From Oscillospiraceae bacterium (lineage in GTDB: Bacteria; Bacillota; Clostridia; Oscillospirales; SIG627): a DNA stretch of 64,000 nt. The position numbers and the translations under genes were made by a program. The DNA lies in NCBI GenBank assembly GCA_015064635.1, contig SVRV01000001.1:62001-126000 (forward strand). Direction: 5' to 3'. The notes below the pieces were generated by a model. The model was given only the letters and a program-made list of their open reading frames with translations, did no database searches and had not been told where the DNA came from. Below are positions 38,811 through 49,312 of this stretch, piece after piece (the stretch's first letter is position 1; every line of letters begins with the position of its first letter).

Positions 38811-39854
38811 TTATTTTGCTTTTTCGCAAGCTTCAAAAAGTCCGTTGATATAGGCGGCACCCAGTGCTCTGTCATAAAGACCGTAGCCGGGTTTACCTGT
38901 TTCACCCCATATCATTCTTCCGTGGTCGGGACGAACATATCCGTCAAAGCCGGTTTCCACAAGCGCCTTTGTTATTTCATACATATCAAGGCTTCCGCAA
39001 GCGGAAAGGTGTCCGCTTTCCTCAAAGCTTCCGTCATCCATGATAACGATATTTCTCATATGCATAAAGGCGATTCTGTCCATAGCGGAATACTTACGTA
39101 CCATTGCAACCACATCGTTGGATTTTGCGCATCCCAGTGAGCCTGTGCAGAGGCAAAGGCTGTTTGCGGGACTGTCAACGATTTTGAGCATTCTGTCAAG
39201 GTTTTCTTCGCAGGTGATGATTCTGGGAATACCGAAAATGGGATAGGGCGGGTCATCGGGGTGAATTGCCATTCTGACGTCGCACTCCTCGGCAACGGGA
39301 ATTATCTTCTTGAGGAATTTTTCAAGATTCTTCCAAAGTCCCTCCTCACCTATTTCACCGTAAGCTGTGATAAGCTCACGAACCTCGCTTTGAGTATAGC
39401 TTGAGTCCCAACCGGGAAGGTGTATATCATCCTTCAAGGGGTCAAGGTCTCTCATCTGGTCCCAATACATTACAAGGCTTGTTGAGCCGTCGGGAGCGGT
39501 CTTGTCAAGCTGTGTTCTTGTCCAGTCGAATACGGGCATAAAGTTATAAGTAATACATTTAACGCCGTATTTTGCGCATCTTCTTATGTTTTCGCAATAC
39601 ACGTCGATAAGGTGGTCAACGTCTCCTCTGCCCAGCTTTATATCCTCGGGCACGGGAACGGATTCAACGATATCGAAAAGCATACCGTTTGCCTCAACCG
39701 TCTCCTTCATTTTTTTGAGGCTTTCCTCGGGCCACACCTCTCCGGGTGCTACGTCGTATATGGCACTTACGATTGAGCGCATTCCGGGTATCTGTCGAAT
39801 ATACTCGAGAGATATGGGATCGCTTTCGCCGTACCATCTGAATGACATTTTCAT
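38811..39854 (-). CDS. uxuA: Mannonate dehydratase
   Basis: [41 protein letters not shown]...[19 protein letters not shown]...IAFMHMRNI. Confidence 0.94.
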   Translation of the reverse strand: MKMSFRWYGESDPISLEYIRQIPGMRSIVSAIYDVAPGEVWPEESLKKMKETVEANGMLFDIVESVPVPEDIKLGRGDVDHLIDVYCENIRRCAKYGVKCITYNFMPVFDWTRTQLDKTAPDGSTSLVMYWDQMRDLDPLKDDIHLPGWDSSYTQSEVRELITAYGEIGEEGLWKNLEKFLKKIIPVAEECDVRMAIHPDDPPYPIFGIPRIITCEENLDRMLKIVDSPANSLCLCTGSLGCAKSNDVVAMVRKYSAMDRIAFMHMRNIVIMDDGSFEESGHLSACGSLDMYEITKALVETGFDGYVRPDHGRMIWGETGKPGYGLYDRALGAAYINGLFEACEKAK

Positions 39855-39879
39855 AGTTTATCTCCTTTTTATTATGTTA

Positions 39880-40164
39880 TCTTACGGTGTATATTTTGGG
39901 TGTAAACCGAAAATGAAAGTTTATCTTTATTTTCGGCTACGCTCTCACCTTTGTTTCAAAGTGCGAACACATCACTTTCAACAACAATTTTTTATAGGTT
40001 GAAAACCGAAGGTTTTCTCCTTTTTTGAAAATTTCATTTTCTTCGTTCCTCCCTCGCACTGGCGTACATAAGTACGCCGACGGCTTCGGGATAAACGATT
40101 TCCCCTCCAAAATCTCCACCTTTTTGGGGGGCAGGTCTTACGGTGTATATTTTGGGTGTAAACC
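39880..40164. repeat. Intergenic repeat segment bounded by 29-bp direct repeats
   Basis: tcttacggtgtatattttgggtgtaaacc at 39880-39908 and 40136-40164. Confidence 0.8.
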
Positions 40165-40258
40165 CAAACAATGCACAGTGCAAGGTGCAAGGTGCACAAT
40201 TGTGATGGAAAACCTGCGGTTTTCTTCATTAAATTAAAGTAACAAAAGGTAGAAAATC

Positions 40259-40397
40259 GGGCTTCCTCCGGGAGGAAGCTGTCACCGAAGGTGACTGAAG
40301 GAGAATGCGTTAGTTTATAACGTATTCTAATCCCTCACTGCCGAAGGCTCCTTCCACCACTTCGTGGTCCCCCTCCCTCTCGGAGGGAGGCTTTTTT
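40259..40397. repeat. Palindromic MITE-like intergenic unit
   Basis: Begins gggcttcctccgggaggaagctgtcaccgaaggtgactg and ends ccccctccctctcggagggaggcttttt; ends are self-complementary hairpins. Confidence 0.65.
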
Positions 40398-40470
40398 GCT
40401 GTGTAGTGTGATAGATTGACAATCTCGCCTTATGGGAGGCTTTTTGGTTCACAATGAACAATTTAAAGAA

Positions 40471-40610
40471 GATTTTCGAAGAAAATCAACCTTAACGTTT
40501 GCAAAGCAAACACTTCATGTGACTTCAGTCACATTTCACTCACCGAAGGTGAATTTCACGTTTTGACAACGTCAAAACATTTCACTGCATAAGGGCAAAA
40601 GCCCTTATGC
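40471..40610. repeat. Second hairpin array with (A)TTTCAC/CTTCA spacers
   Basis: gattttcgaagaaaatc; gtttgcaaagcaaac; tgtgacttcagtcaca; tcaccgaaggtga; gttttgacaacgtcaaaac; gcataagggcaaaagcccttatgc. Confidence 0.85.
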
Positions 40611-42827
40611 TTGCGGTTTTCTTATTCTGTTAAGTCTGCGATTCAGGGTAAGAAGCTCGTCTTTGGTGAAGCTCACATCCATCATTGCAACCATTGAAGT
40701 AAGTCGCAAAAGTGTAAAGGAGCCGAGCATCTTCATCATATCTGCGCTCTTTCCTCCCGATGGCATAGCATCCTCGATTTTGGAGAAAAATTCCGCCATT
40801 ACCCTTGCGCCGTCATGGCTTGCCAAAATTACCTCTACCTTATCATTAAGACTGAGGCAACCTTCGGGCTCGGTAATATCAAACCAATTGAGCAATGCAC
40901 CCTTTTCCTTGAGTCTGTACTCCTCGTTGAAGGTATCGACCTTGCGGATAAGAGAGGTGTCACGGCAGTCACCCGCCACAGCCTCAAGTGTGGTTTCGCC
41001 CACATTGGGAACTTCAAATTTAAAAAATCTGTCGGCACAGCTCTTCTTGCCAAGGCTCTTTCCGTTTGCAAAAAGCTCAACGGTGGAAAGGTTGGAATAC
41101 ACTGTCACCTCGGTCACGTCCTCCACACGGTCAACATATCGCTTGCCCGCAATGTGAACGAAGGGTTCACTTGAAAGATGTGCCTTGTAGGCATAGAAGG
41201 AATCCTTTTTGTATTTTCTGTCAAATGTGACAAGTCCCTTGTGATTCTGTCCGTTTTCGCCGCCTTCCGCTCTTGCATCGGCACCGAAATCAAACATGTT
41301 CCACACAAAGGTTGCCCAGATATATTTGCGTGAAAAAAGCTGTTTTATAAGTTCCTCATGGTAATACGCCTGATATTCCTCGGTATAATCGCCCTGTGTC
41401 GGCTTTGAGGTATGCCAATTCAAGGCTTCCGCACCGTATTCGGATATTGCAATGGGACGTAGAGGATATTCCTTGTGGAAGGTGTCAAACCACTCTCCGT
41501 TCATGGAGGTGTTTCCGCCATACCACCCAAAATAGTGGTTATATGCTATCAAATCGGGTATCTTCAAATACGCATCGTGAATCGAGCACATTGTGAGAAC
41601 CGCAATAGTCGTATATCTTGTGGGGTCAAGGGTATGGCAGAGGTCATTGAGTATTCGGTGGTTTTCAAGAAGCTCTTCCTTGTCATGTCCGCCCATGGTT
41701 ATTTCGTTTGAAAGTCCCCAGAAGCAAATGGAGGGATGATTGTAGCACTGTACAATAAGCTCCTTCATTTGTGAAACAGTGTTGTCTCTACCTTCGGGAA
41801 GATGGTTTGAAATATATGGAATCTCCGCCCATACCACCATACCGTATTCGTCACAAAGATCATAAAAAAAGCTGTCATGCTGGTAGTGAGCAAGTCGTAT
41901 CGTATTAGCTCCCACCTCACGGATAAGCTCCATGTCCTCTCTGTGATGCTCTCTTGTCAGAGCATTTCCCACACCAAGTCTGTCCTGATGACGCGAGACT
42001 CCTCGAAGGGGATATTCCGCACCGTTTAGTATAAAGCCTCTTGTAGGGCTAACCTCAAAGGTTCGGCATCCGAATCTTGTCTCTACCATGTCATAGGTTT
42101 CGGTGTTGTCGAAAAGTGTTACTCTCGCAGTGTACAAATAAGGGTCAAAAATGCCGTTCCAAAGGTGTACGTTGGCGATTTTAAGAGTACATTTCTTTAT
42201 TGAGGCTGCAAGAGTTTCGCTTGCAACGCAGGTACCTTCGACATCTAAAATTTCAAACATCAGGTGCTTGTCCTTTTCCTCGCCAAGGTAGACATTTATC
42301 TCCGCATCGGCATTTTTACCGAGAATTTTCGGTGTTACCGCAATACCGGGCGCACCTATATAACCAAGGTCAAAATGACTCGTGGGTACAGAAATAACTT
42401 TGACGTCACGGTAAATACCGCCGTAAAAGGTGAAGTCCGCCATTTGAGGATAAACAGTGTCGGAGGGAGAATTGTCAACCGATACGGCAATAATGTTATC
42501 GTCGCCAAGAAAAGGTGTCATATTCACTCTGAAGGTGGAATACCCTCCGTGATGATGCCCCGCTTCCCTTCCGTTTATATATACACGTGCTGAGGAATTT
42601 GCACCGCAAAACTCAAGCCATAGCTCACCCTTGTCTTCTCTTTCAATGTCAAGCCTTTTGAAATACCAGCACTCGCCTCGGTAGTAATCGTTTCCGCCGT
42701 CCTGACCGTCATCGGCATTCCATGTATGGGGAAGGTTCACTCTGTCTCCGTCAGGAAGCTCCAAAAGACTTTGCGGCTTATTCTTTGTGAAAGTCCAGTT
42801 TTCGTTAAAATTATAAACTTTTCTCAT
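40605..42827 (-). CDS. Glycoside hydrolase family 2 protein (beta-galactosidase/beta-glucuronidase type)
   Basis: NFNENWTFTK..VNLPHTWNADDGQDGG..YRGECWYFKR..; FCWGLSNEITMGG and IAISEYGAEA catalytic-type motifs. Confidence 0.93.
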   Translation of the reverse strand: MRKVYNFNENWTFTKNKPQSLLELPDGDRVNLPHTWNADDGQDGGNDYYRGECWYFKRLDIEREDKGELWLEFCGANSSARVYINGREAGHHHGGYSTFRVNMTPFLGDDNIIAVSVDNSPSDTVYPQMADFTFYGGIYRDVKVISVPTSHFDLGYIGAPGIAVTPKILGKNADAEINVYLGEEKDKHLMFEILDVEGTCVASETLAASIKKCTLKIANVHLWNGIFDPYLYTARVTLFDNTETYDMVETRFGCRTFEVSPTRGFILNGAEYPLRGVSRHQDRLGVGNALTREHHREDMELIREVGANTIRLAHYQHDSFFYDLCDEYGMVVWAEIPYISNHLPEGRDNTVSQMKELIVQCYNHPSICFWGLSNEITMGGHDKEELLENHRILNDLCHTLDPTRYTTIAVLTMCSIHDAYLKIPDLIAYNHYFGWYGGNTSMNGEWFDTFHKEYPLRPIAISEYGAEALNWHTSKPTQGDYTEEYQAYYHEELIKQLFSRKYIWATFVWNMFDFGADARAEGGENGQNHKGLVTFDRKYKKDSFYAYKAHLSSEPFVHIAGKRYVDRVEDVTEVTVYSNLSTVELFANGKSLGKKSCADRFFKFEVPNVGETTLEAVAGDCRDTSLIRKVDTFNEEYRLKEKGALLNWFDITEPEGCLSLNDKVEVILASHDGARVMAEFFSKIEDAMPSGGKSADMMKMLGSFTLLRLTSMVAMMDVSFTKDELLTLNRRLNRIRKPQA

Positions 42828-42973
42828 TTTTTCTCCTAAAACATTATACTATTTTTTGCTATATGAGTCAAGTGTAGTTTAACCAAAAAAAGCACATTTA
42901 TATTAAGTTTTTGTATTTTTTTCTTTAAACGGGGAATTTATAACATTGTAAATTTTTGTGAAAGGACAATGTT

Positions 42974-44353
42974 ATGAAAAACACAAGACCTTTTGGTATC
43001 CGTGATAAAATAGGATACCTTTTCGGTGACTTTGGAAATGATTTTACTTTTCTTATTTCATCCTCTTTTCTGTTGAAGTTTTATACAGACGTTATGGGAA
43101 TCGACGGATATATAGTGGGAATAGTTATGATGATTGCACGCTTTGTTGATGCATTCACCGACATATATATGGGAAGAATATGCGACCGAAGCCGTACAAC
43201 GGCAGCGGGAAAATTCAAGCCGTGGATAAGACGCATGTGTGCCCCCGTGGCAATTGCCTCCTTCCTAATATATCAAAGTGCCTTTGCCTCATATTCAACT
43301 ACCTTTAAGGTAGCATGGCTGTTCGTGACATATATTCTGTGGGGGTCTGTTTTCTACACCTCCATCAATATTCCCTACGGCTCTATGGCGTCGGCAATTT
43401 CACCCGAGCCCTCCGACAGACAAAGCCTTTCCACCTTCAGAACCATGGGCGGAACACTGGCAGGACTTATTGTAGGTGCGGGAATTCCCCTTTTCGCATA
43501 TAAAACCGTAGACGGAAAAAGCATTCTGGATGGCGGAAGATTCACTGTTATAGCAGGTATTTTCTCAATTTTTGCCGTTATATGTTATCTTATCTGCTAC
43601 GCTCTCACAACGGAAAGAGTAAAGAGCAACGGTGACGTAGCAAAATCCGATTCCATTTTAACTCTTTTGAAAAAGGCTGTTACAAACAGGGCTCTCATTT
43701 CAATTATAGCCGCCTCTGTAGTAATGCTGGTTGCACAGCTCACAATGCAGTCAATGGCAAATTATATCTATCCCAATTACTACGGTAACGCACGTATGCA
43801 AACGGTTTCCACAATTATGATGATGGTGGGAATGATAGTTGCGGCAACAGTGGCAAAACCTCTTGCAAAACGTTTCGGAAAGGCTGAAATAAGTGCCTTT
43901 GCAAACATTTTTGCCGCAATTGTATGCATCCTTTTATTCTTTATACGCCCCGAAAACGTGTGGGTTTACGTTTCTATCGGACTCATTATCTGGCTCGGTC
44001 TCGGAATATTCGCCATGGTGACCTGGGCACTCATAACAGATGTTATTGACTACTCGGAAATAAAGAACAACAAGCGCGAGGACGGCTCAATTTACGCCCT
44101 CTATTCCTTTGCCAGAAAGTTAGGACAGGCGGGAGCTGCGGGACTTTCGGGATTTCTCCTCACCGCTATCGGTTACAGCGATACCACTGCATTTGACCCA
44201 GATGTGCTGGACGGAATATTCAACATTGCCACACTTGTACCCGCAATCGGCTTTATTCTGCTTGGTATAATTCTGTGGTTTTGGTATCCCCTTCATAAAA
44301 AGACAGTTGAGGAAAACGTACAAATACTGAAAAAACGCCACGAAGGACAATAA
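42974..44353 (+). CDS. GPH-family (MelB-like) sugar:cation symporter
   Basis: IGYLFGDFGNDFTFLISSSFLLKFYTDVMGI...ARFVDAFTDIYMGRICDRS. Confidence 0.92.
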   Translation: MKNTRPFGIRDKIGYLFGDFGNDFTFLISSSFLLKFYTDVMGIDGYIVGIVMMIARFVDAFTDIYMGRICDRSRTTAAGKFKPWIRRMCAPVAIASFLIYQSAFASYSTTFKVAWLFVTYILWGSVFYTSINIPYGSMASAISPEPSDRQSLSTFRTMGGTLAGLIVGAGIPLFAYKTVDGKSILDGGRFTVIAGIFSIFAVICYLICYALTTERVKSNGDVAKSDSILTLLKKAVTNRALISIIAASVVMLVAQLTMQSMANYIYPNYYGNARMQTVSTIMMMVGMIVAATVAKPLAKRFGKAEISAFANIFAAIVCILLFFIRPENVWVYVSIGLIIWLGLGIFAMVTWALITDVIDYSEIKNNKREDGSIYALYSFARKLGQAGAAGLSGFLLTAIGYSDTTAFDPDVLDGIFNIATLVPAIGFILLGIILWFWYPLHKKTVEENVQILKKRHEGQ

Positions 44354-44366
44354 AGGCAAAAAGCAC

Positions 44367-44398
44367 GGGGCTACAGCAATTTGTTTTGCTGCAGCCCC
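44367..44398 (+). terminator. Terminator
   Basis: ggggctacagcaa...ttgctgcagcccc. Confidence 0.65.
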
Positions 44399-44445
44399 TG
44401 TAATTTTGTATATAACGGTAATAATATATCTGTTATAAACTTATC

Positions 44446-44850
44446 TTACTTGTCAGACTTCTTAACTCGTACATTCTTTTCCTCGCTCTTTTCGATAAGC
44501 TTGTTCAGTCCAACCGAGCAAGCAAGCACAACAAAATAGATTATCGCAAAAAGTGCATATGAAACAAGTACCTGTGATGCAGGTCTGCCCGAGCCAAAGG
44601 TAGCAATAAATGCGGCTGAGTTAATTATAAAGTGAAGCACCACTTTAAGTGCCGAGGGAATTCTTGTGGAAAAAACCAAGGAGGAAATTCCGAATATTAT
44701 CGAAAATGCGGCAAAAATCGAAATGCTCTCCGCCTTGAGAGAGTCAAGCTTTTCATCAACCAGGAACTTTCCGAAAAAAAGGACAATTCCGGTAAATGCA
44801 AGTGCAAAATGGCAAAGTGCACGGTAAATTATAGAAAAAGTTCTTTTCAT
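44446..44850 (-). CDS. Small integral membrane protein, unknown function
   Basis: MKRTFSIIYRALCHFALAFTGIVLFFGKF; four predicted TM segments by eye; start moved to 44850. Confidence 0.6.
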   Translation of the reverse strand: MKRTFSIIYRALCHFALAFTGIVLFFGKFLVDEKLDSLKAESISIFAAFSIIFGISSLVFSTRIPSALKVVLHFIINSAAFIATFGSGRPASQVLVSYALFAIIYFVVLACSVGLNKLIEKSEEKNVRVKKSDK

Positions 44851-44925
44851 TTTATTCTCCTTAAAATTTATTGTATATAAGTATATCAAAAACGCAGATA
44901 AAAATCAATATTTTTTTAAAAATGA

Positions 44926-44954
44926 TAGACAATTATTAACATTTATGCTACAAT
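44926..44954 (+). promoter_or_regulatory. SigA-like promoter
   Basis: TAGACA-N17-TACAAT upstream of 45001 gene. Confidence 0.5.
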
Positions 44955-45000
44955 AACCTCAAAGTGATAAATTGAGATAAAACAAGGAGAAGATATAATC

Positions 45001-46110
45001 ATGACAAAATACGAAGAAACGATAGAGCTCTTAAAAACACTTGCGGCAATTCCCGCACCTTCACACCACGAGGAAAAGCGTGCCGAGTTCTGCCTTGACT
45101 GGTTTAAGAAAAACGGAGGCGAAAACGCCTACATAGACGAAGCTCTCAACGTTATTCTGCCCATCGGCTGTGACGGATGCAACGAAATCACTGTTATCGA
45201 AGCACATACCGACGTTGTTTTCCCCGACACAGAGCCATTTGAGGTAATTGATGACGGAGAAAAGCTTCACTGCCCCGGAATCGGTGACGATACCGCAAAC
45301 CTTGTGGTAATGATGATGACCGCAAGGGACATACTTGCCGAAAACAAAGACATAAAGGGACTTATGTTCGTTTGCAACTCCTGCGAGGAAGGACTTGGAA
45401 ACCTCAAGGGTACAAAGCAGATATTCAAGGATTTTGAAGGAAGAATTGCACGTTTTGTAAGCTTCGACTCCTCTGTGATGAACAGAATAGTTGACCGTGC
45501 GGTAGGCTCCGAGCGCTTCAAGGTGACGGCACGTACAGAGGGCGGCCACTCCTTTGGAAGATTCGGTAACAGAAATGCAATCGAAGCTCTTGCACAGATA
45601 ATTTGCGACATATATGCTGTTGAAGTGCCGAAGAAGGAAAGCAGAAAAACAACCTACAACGTTGGTGAAATATGCGGCGGTACCTCTGTCAACACAATTG
45701 CGCAGGAGGCATCCATGCTTATTGAATTCCGCTCCGATGATGAGGATGGCTACAATTTCATGAAGGCTGAATTTGAAAGGATATTCGACAAAGCAAACTC
45801 CGCAGATAACGTTGAAATTGAAATAGAGCTTATCGGAAAGCGTCCCTCGGGCAAGGATAACATCAAGGGTCTTGACGAGCTTATGAAGCTTACCGCGGAC
45901 ACAATCCGTGACGTTGTAAAGCTTGAGCCCTCCTATGGGTCAAGCTCCACAGACTGCAACATTCCCCTCTCTCTCGGAGTTCCCGCAGTGTGCTTCGGTG
46001 TCGGCGGAATCCACGCAGGCTCTCACACCCGTGAGGAGTGGGTCAACAAGGAATCCTTAAAGCTTGGACTTGAGCTTTGTCTTGAGTACATTCACAGACT
46101 TATAAAATAA
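45001..46110 (+). CDS. M20-family metallopeptidase (PepT-like)
   Basis: ITVIEAHTDVVFPDTEPF, CPGIGDDTANLVVMMMTARDI, MFVCNSCEEGLGNLKGT. Confidence 0.92.
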   Translation: MTKYEETIELLKTLAAIPAPSHHEEKRAEFCLDWFKKNGGENAYIDEALNVILPIGCDGCNEITVIEAHTDVVFPDTEPFEVIDDGEKLHCPGIGDDTANLVVMMMTARDILAENKDIKGLMFVCNSCEEGLGNLKGTKQIFKDFEGRIARFVSFDSSVMNRIVDRAVGSERFKVTARTEGGHSFGRFGNRNAIEALAQIICDIYAVEVPKKESRKTTYNVGEICGGTSVNTIAQEASMLIEFRSDDEDGYNFMKAEFERIFDKANSADNVEIEIELIGKRPSGKDNIKGLDELMKLTADTIRDVVKLEPSYGSSSTDCNIPLSLGVPAVCFGVGGIHAGSHTREEWVNKESLKLGLELCLEYIHRLIK

Positions 46111-46181
46111 TCAATGCACAATGAAGGAAGAAAACCTTTGGTTTTCAACCATAATTATCAATTATTCATCATTAATTACAA

Positions 46182-46222
46182 AAAGGGATACAAAAGCTCG
46201 ACCCAAGCTTTTGTATCCCTTT
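46182..46222. terminator. Bidirectional terminator
   Basis: aaagggatacaaaagct...agcttttgtatcccttt (17-bp arms). Confidence 0.85.
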
Positions 46223-46226
46223 ATTT

Positions 46227-48212
46227 TTACTTCTTATGCATTCTGAAGTCAAGCCTTTTGGGAAGCGGATATTTTTCATCGGCTTTTACGGGGTCATCTA
46301 TTCCCATTTCCTTCTTGTAAAGCTTTCTGTAAAGCTCAAACCATATTCCTGAAATAGACAGCTCGCCTTCCTTGATGTCATCCATGGTAAAGGACTCGTT
46401 CAAAATTTCAACTGCCTCCTCAATGCGTTCAAGCTTCATCAACGCAGAGGTTTTATACAGTCGGAGTCTTCCGTCCTTCTGCAAGTCTTCGGGCATACTT
46501 CCGAATACCTCAAGCCATTTTTCAAAGAGCCCGTTTTCATTGAGAATTGTGGCACAGTCGATATAAATACCTCTGACGAACAGCATTTCACTTGCTCTCA
46601 CTATATGAGAAACCGCCTCGTCACTATTCTTTTTGAGGCTCCTGAAAAGCATGGCAAGATTGCGGTGTGCCCAACCGTTTTCGGCATATTCAAGCGATTT
46701 TTTCCAGCACTCCTCCGCCTTGTCATATTCCTTCATAGCGTAGTAAACGGTGCCCTTGTGAAGCTCTGCATACCAGTTTGACTCTTCAATGCTCAAAAGC
46801 TTATCCATCCAAGGCTTTCCGCATACAAATCCGGGAGGAGGCGTTATAACATCAGGTGCAGGGAATTCTTTTGACGAGAGAAGTCTGTGCCACTCATGGG
46901 TTTCTTCGTCCGTCTCATTCACGGGGAAGGTATGATACTTGCTTATTCTCTCTCCCCGAATCCTTTCCTCGAGTGCACCCCAACCGCTTCCCTCAAAGAT
47001 TATGCTTCTCTTTGTCACCGCTTCATCCGAAGGGAATGACAGTGTGTGAGGGTCGCCGATTTTTTCGGATATTACACGTCTTACTTCGTTTACAGCCGTA
47101 TTCCAATCGGAGGAATGGAGCTTTTCGGGGTCTCCCTCCAGTCCCGTGTACGCCTCAACCCAAGACCATTCGGTCTTGCCGGGCATGGGGATATGCTCAA
47201 GCTGAGTATGGGCAAGTCCCGCCTGAATTTCTATGTAGGCATCGTCTCTGTCGGACAACCATCTGTTCCAGTTCCGTCCGCCGTCTCCCTTGCCCCAAAG
47301 GAAGGTCTTTCTGCCGATTAGCTTGTCTGTGGAGCACTGTATAAGTCCGCGTCCGTCCTTTTCGGTAGATGCTATCCATTTAGCCTCGGCGGGAGGAATT
47401 TTATAAAAGAAATCGTTTGATTGGGGAAGATTTATGGGATAGGTAACATCGGTACCGAGAGCATAAGGAATGGAAACCTTGTCAAGGAGATATCTGTTTT
47501 CGTCATAGAAGCAAAGAAATGAATCGTCAGTCGGCACTATTACCCTTGTGTGCTCGGTTTCGGGTACGGCAATGTTTGACCACCAGTACATATACTTTTC
47601 CTTGTCCTCAAGGTTTTCTATTCTGCACTTGAGGTATAAGACCTTTGAATCCTCGGGAAGCCATGCACTGACTGTGTATACTACTCCTCTGATACGCTCA
47701 AATTCATAGAGATTCAGAATGTCGCCGTGGGGTGTTTCCGCCCTCTCGCAAAAAAGCGGTGAGCAGGTCAGCGGATTGTGCCCCTTTATTCCTACATTAA
47801 ATTCAACGCCTCCACTGAACCAAGCATTTCGAAGTCCAAGATTTCCCGGCTGAAATACATGGTTTTCATACAAAAGCTCACGCTTTTGCTCCTTGTCGTA
47901 GAGTGACCAAAGTCTTCCTCCATACTGAGGGAGAAAGGTTGCCTTGAGGTATTCGTTTTCCACCACTGCAACCGGCATTTCGGTGTCAACGAGAACTCTG
48001 TCATACTCATCCTGCATCTGATAAGGAAGCATCGTACTTATCATGCCCTTACCAAGGTGAGTTTGTTCCTCGGCGGTTATTTTGTCTGTAATCTCAAATC
48101 CTGCGTGGATATACATATTGTTCATGATATCGGGCAGTGGTGTCATTTTACCCATTGTTGCGGCGGGTATTTTATATGTTGTAAGCTTAACCATAACTTT
48201 TCCTTCTGACAT
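46227..48212 (-). CDS. DUF5107-type protein with TPR-like C-terminal region
   Basis: YLKATFLPQYGGRLWSLYDKEQKRELLYENHVFQPGNLGLRNAWFSGGVEFN..; then EEYDKAEECWKKSLEYAENGWAHRNLAMLFR. Confidence 0.8.
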   Translation of the reverse strand: MSEGKVMVKLTTYKIPAATMGKMTPLPDIMNNMYIHAGFEITDKITAEEQTHLGKGMISTMLPYQMQDEYDRVLVDTEMPVAVVENEYLKATFLPQYGGRLWSLYDKEQKRELLYENHVFQPGNLGLRNAWFSGGVEFNVGIKGHNPLTCSPLFCERAETPHGDILNLYEFERIRGVVYTVSAWLPEDSKVLYLKCRIENLEDKEKYMYWWSNIAVPETEHTRVIVPTDDSFLCFYDENRYLLDKVSIPYALGTDVTYPINLPQSNDFFYKIPPAEAKWIASTEKDGRGLIQCSTDKLIGRKTFLWGKGDGGRNWNRWLSDRDDAYIEIQAGLAHTQLEHIPMPGKTEWSWVEAYTGLEGDPEKLHSSDWNTAVNEVRRVISEKIGDPHTLSFPSDEAVTKRSIIFEGSGWGALEERIRGERISKYHTFPVNETDEETHEWHRLLSSKEFPAPDVITPPPGFVCGKPWMDKLLSIEESNWYAELHKGTVYYAMKEYDKAEECWKKSLEYAENGWAHRNLAMLFRSLKKNSDEAVSHIVRASEMLFVRGIYIDCATILNENGLFEKWLEVFGSMPEDLQKDGRLRLYKTSALMKLERIEEAVEILNESFTMDDIKEGELSISGIWFELYRKLYKKEMGIDDPVKADEKYPLPKRLDFRMHKK

Positions 48213-49303
48213 TATTTCAAAATATCTCTTAATTTCTGTAAAAATTCATTTTGTGACATATTTGTGTATCTGTTAAAAAAATTCTTTATTCTGTATCTTA
48301 CTGCTCTCGGTGTCAAAAATACTCTGCCGGCGATTTCCTCTATACCGTCACCGTTCATAAGTCCGAACATTATAGTTCTATCAGTGCTGTCGCACCTTTG
48401 GAACACTTCCTCAAGGCTGATTATCTGCTGTGACATTTCTCCGCTAAAATACGTATCATCGGTCACCGCTTGCCCTGTAAGCTGTGCTTTTTTTACGTGT
48501 GAGGAATAATCCATGGGAGATGTTTCACCTGTGGAAAGTCCCGGCACAAAGCAGCAGGGCAAAGAAAGTGTGTAGTGGCAGGGAGAAACCTCCTTCTCGA
48601 TAATGTGATAAAGATTTACCGCCTGCTCACCCATTTGTGTATAATTGAAGGCAACCGAGGAGATGGAAACCGTATGATTTGCGGCAAGGAAGGAATGTCC
48701 CATACCGATAATATAGCAATCATCGGGAATAGAGTATCCCGCCTTTCTCATTTTGTTTATGAGACATACCGCAACGGTGTCATTTGAGCAAATAACACCG
48801 TTATATTTCTTCTCGGGTAGAATTTTCAAGAATGAATCCACACATTCCTCGATGGTGGAACTTGCGGGGTAGGTATTCTTTTCGTCTCCAAAGGCTTGAC
48901 ACTTGGTAATGTCAGACACAGAATTGGCGTGAGGTGCAAGAAATGCCGTCCTTGTGTGCCCTGTTTGCTTTAAATACTCAACACAGTATTTCATTGCCTC
49001 CTCAAGCTCAAACACTACTCCGCTGCATATTGAACGGTGAATCGGTAACATACATGCATTCACCAATATGGGCACAACACCGTATTCGGTGAGCATATTG
49101 ATGTTGTAATCTATCCAATCAATATCACTTCCCACCACCAAAACGGGCATACCGTAAAAGCTGTCCGTATAAGGAGTATCCAGAATGCACAGTGTATCAC
49201 GGTGCTTCGTGGCGGCATTGTTTATTCCCTCAAGAATGTTTGAGGTCCAGTAAGAGCCTCTGATTTTTGGCTGTACCAATACATAAACGGGTGAAGATAT
49301 CAT
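48212..49303 (-). CDS. Regulator with N-terminal LacI-type sugar-binding domain and C-terminal HTH
   Basis: NILEGINNAATKHRDT.., GVICSNDTVAVCLINKMRKAGYSIPDDCYIIGMG; C-terminal GIEEIAGRVFLTPRAVRYRIKNFFNRY; no N-terminal LacI HTH. Confidence 0.75.
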   Translation of the reverse strand: MISSPVYVLVQPKIRGSYWTSNILEGINNAATKHRDTLCILDTPYTDSFYGMPVLVVGSDIDWIDYNINMLTEYGVVPILVNACMLPIHRSICSGVVFELEEAMKYCVEYLKQTGHTRTAFLAPHANSVSDITKCQAFGDEKNTYPASSTIEECVDSFLKILPEKKYNGVICSNDTVAVCLINKMRKAGYSIPDDCYIIGMGHSFLAANHTVSISSVAFNYTQMGEQAVNLYHIIEKEVSPCHYTLSLPCCFVPGLSTGETSPMDYSSHVKKAQLTGQAVTDDTYFSGEMSQQIISLEEVFQRCDSTDRTIMFGLMNGDGIEEIAGRVFLTPRAVRYRIKNFFNRYTNMSQNEFLQKLRDILK

Positions 49304-49312
49304 TTTCTCTTC

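Noticed and set aside
39937-40237. Small ORFs (e.g. 39937..40119, 39978..40229, 40025..40237)
   Set aside because: Located within the repeat mosaic between GH2 and uxuA; no RBS, and both strands are open by chance.
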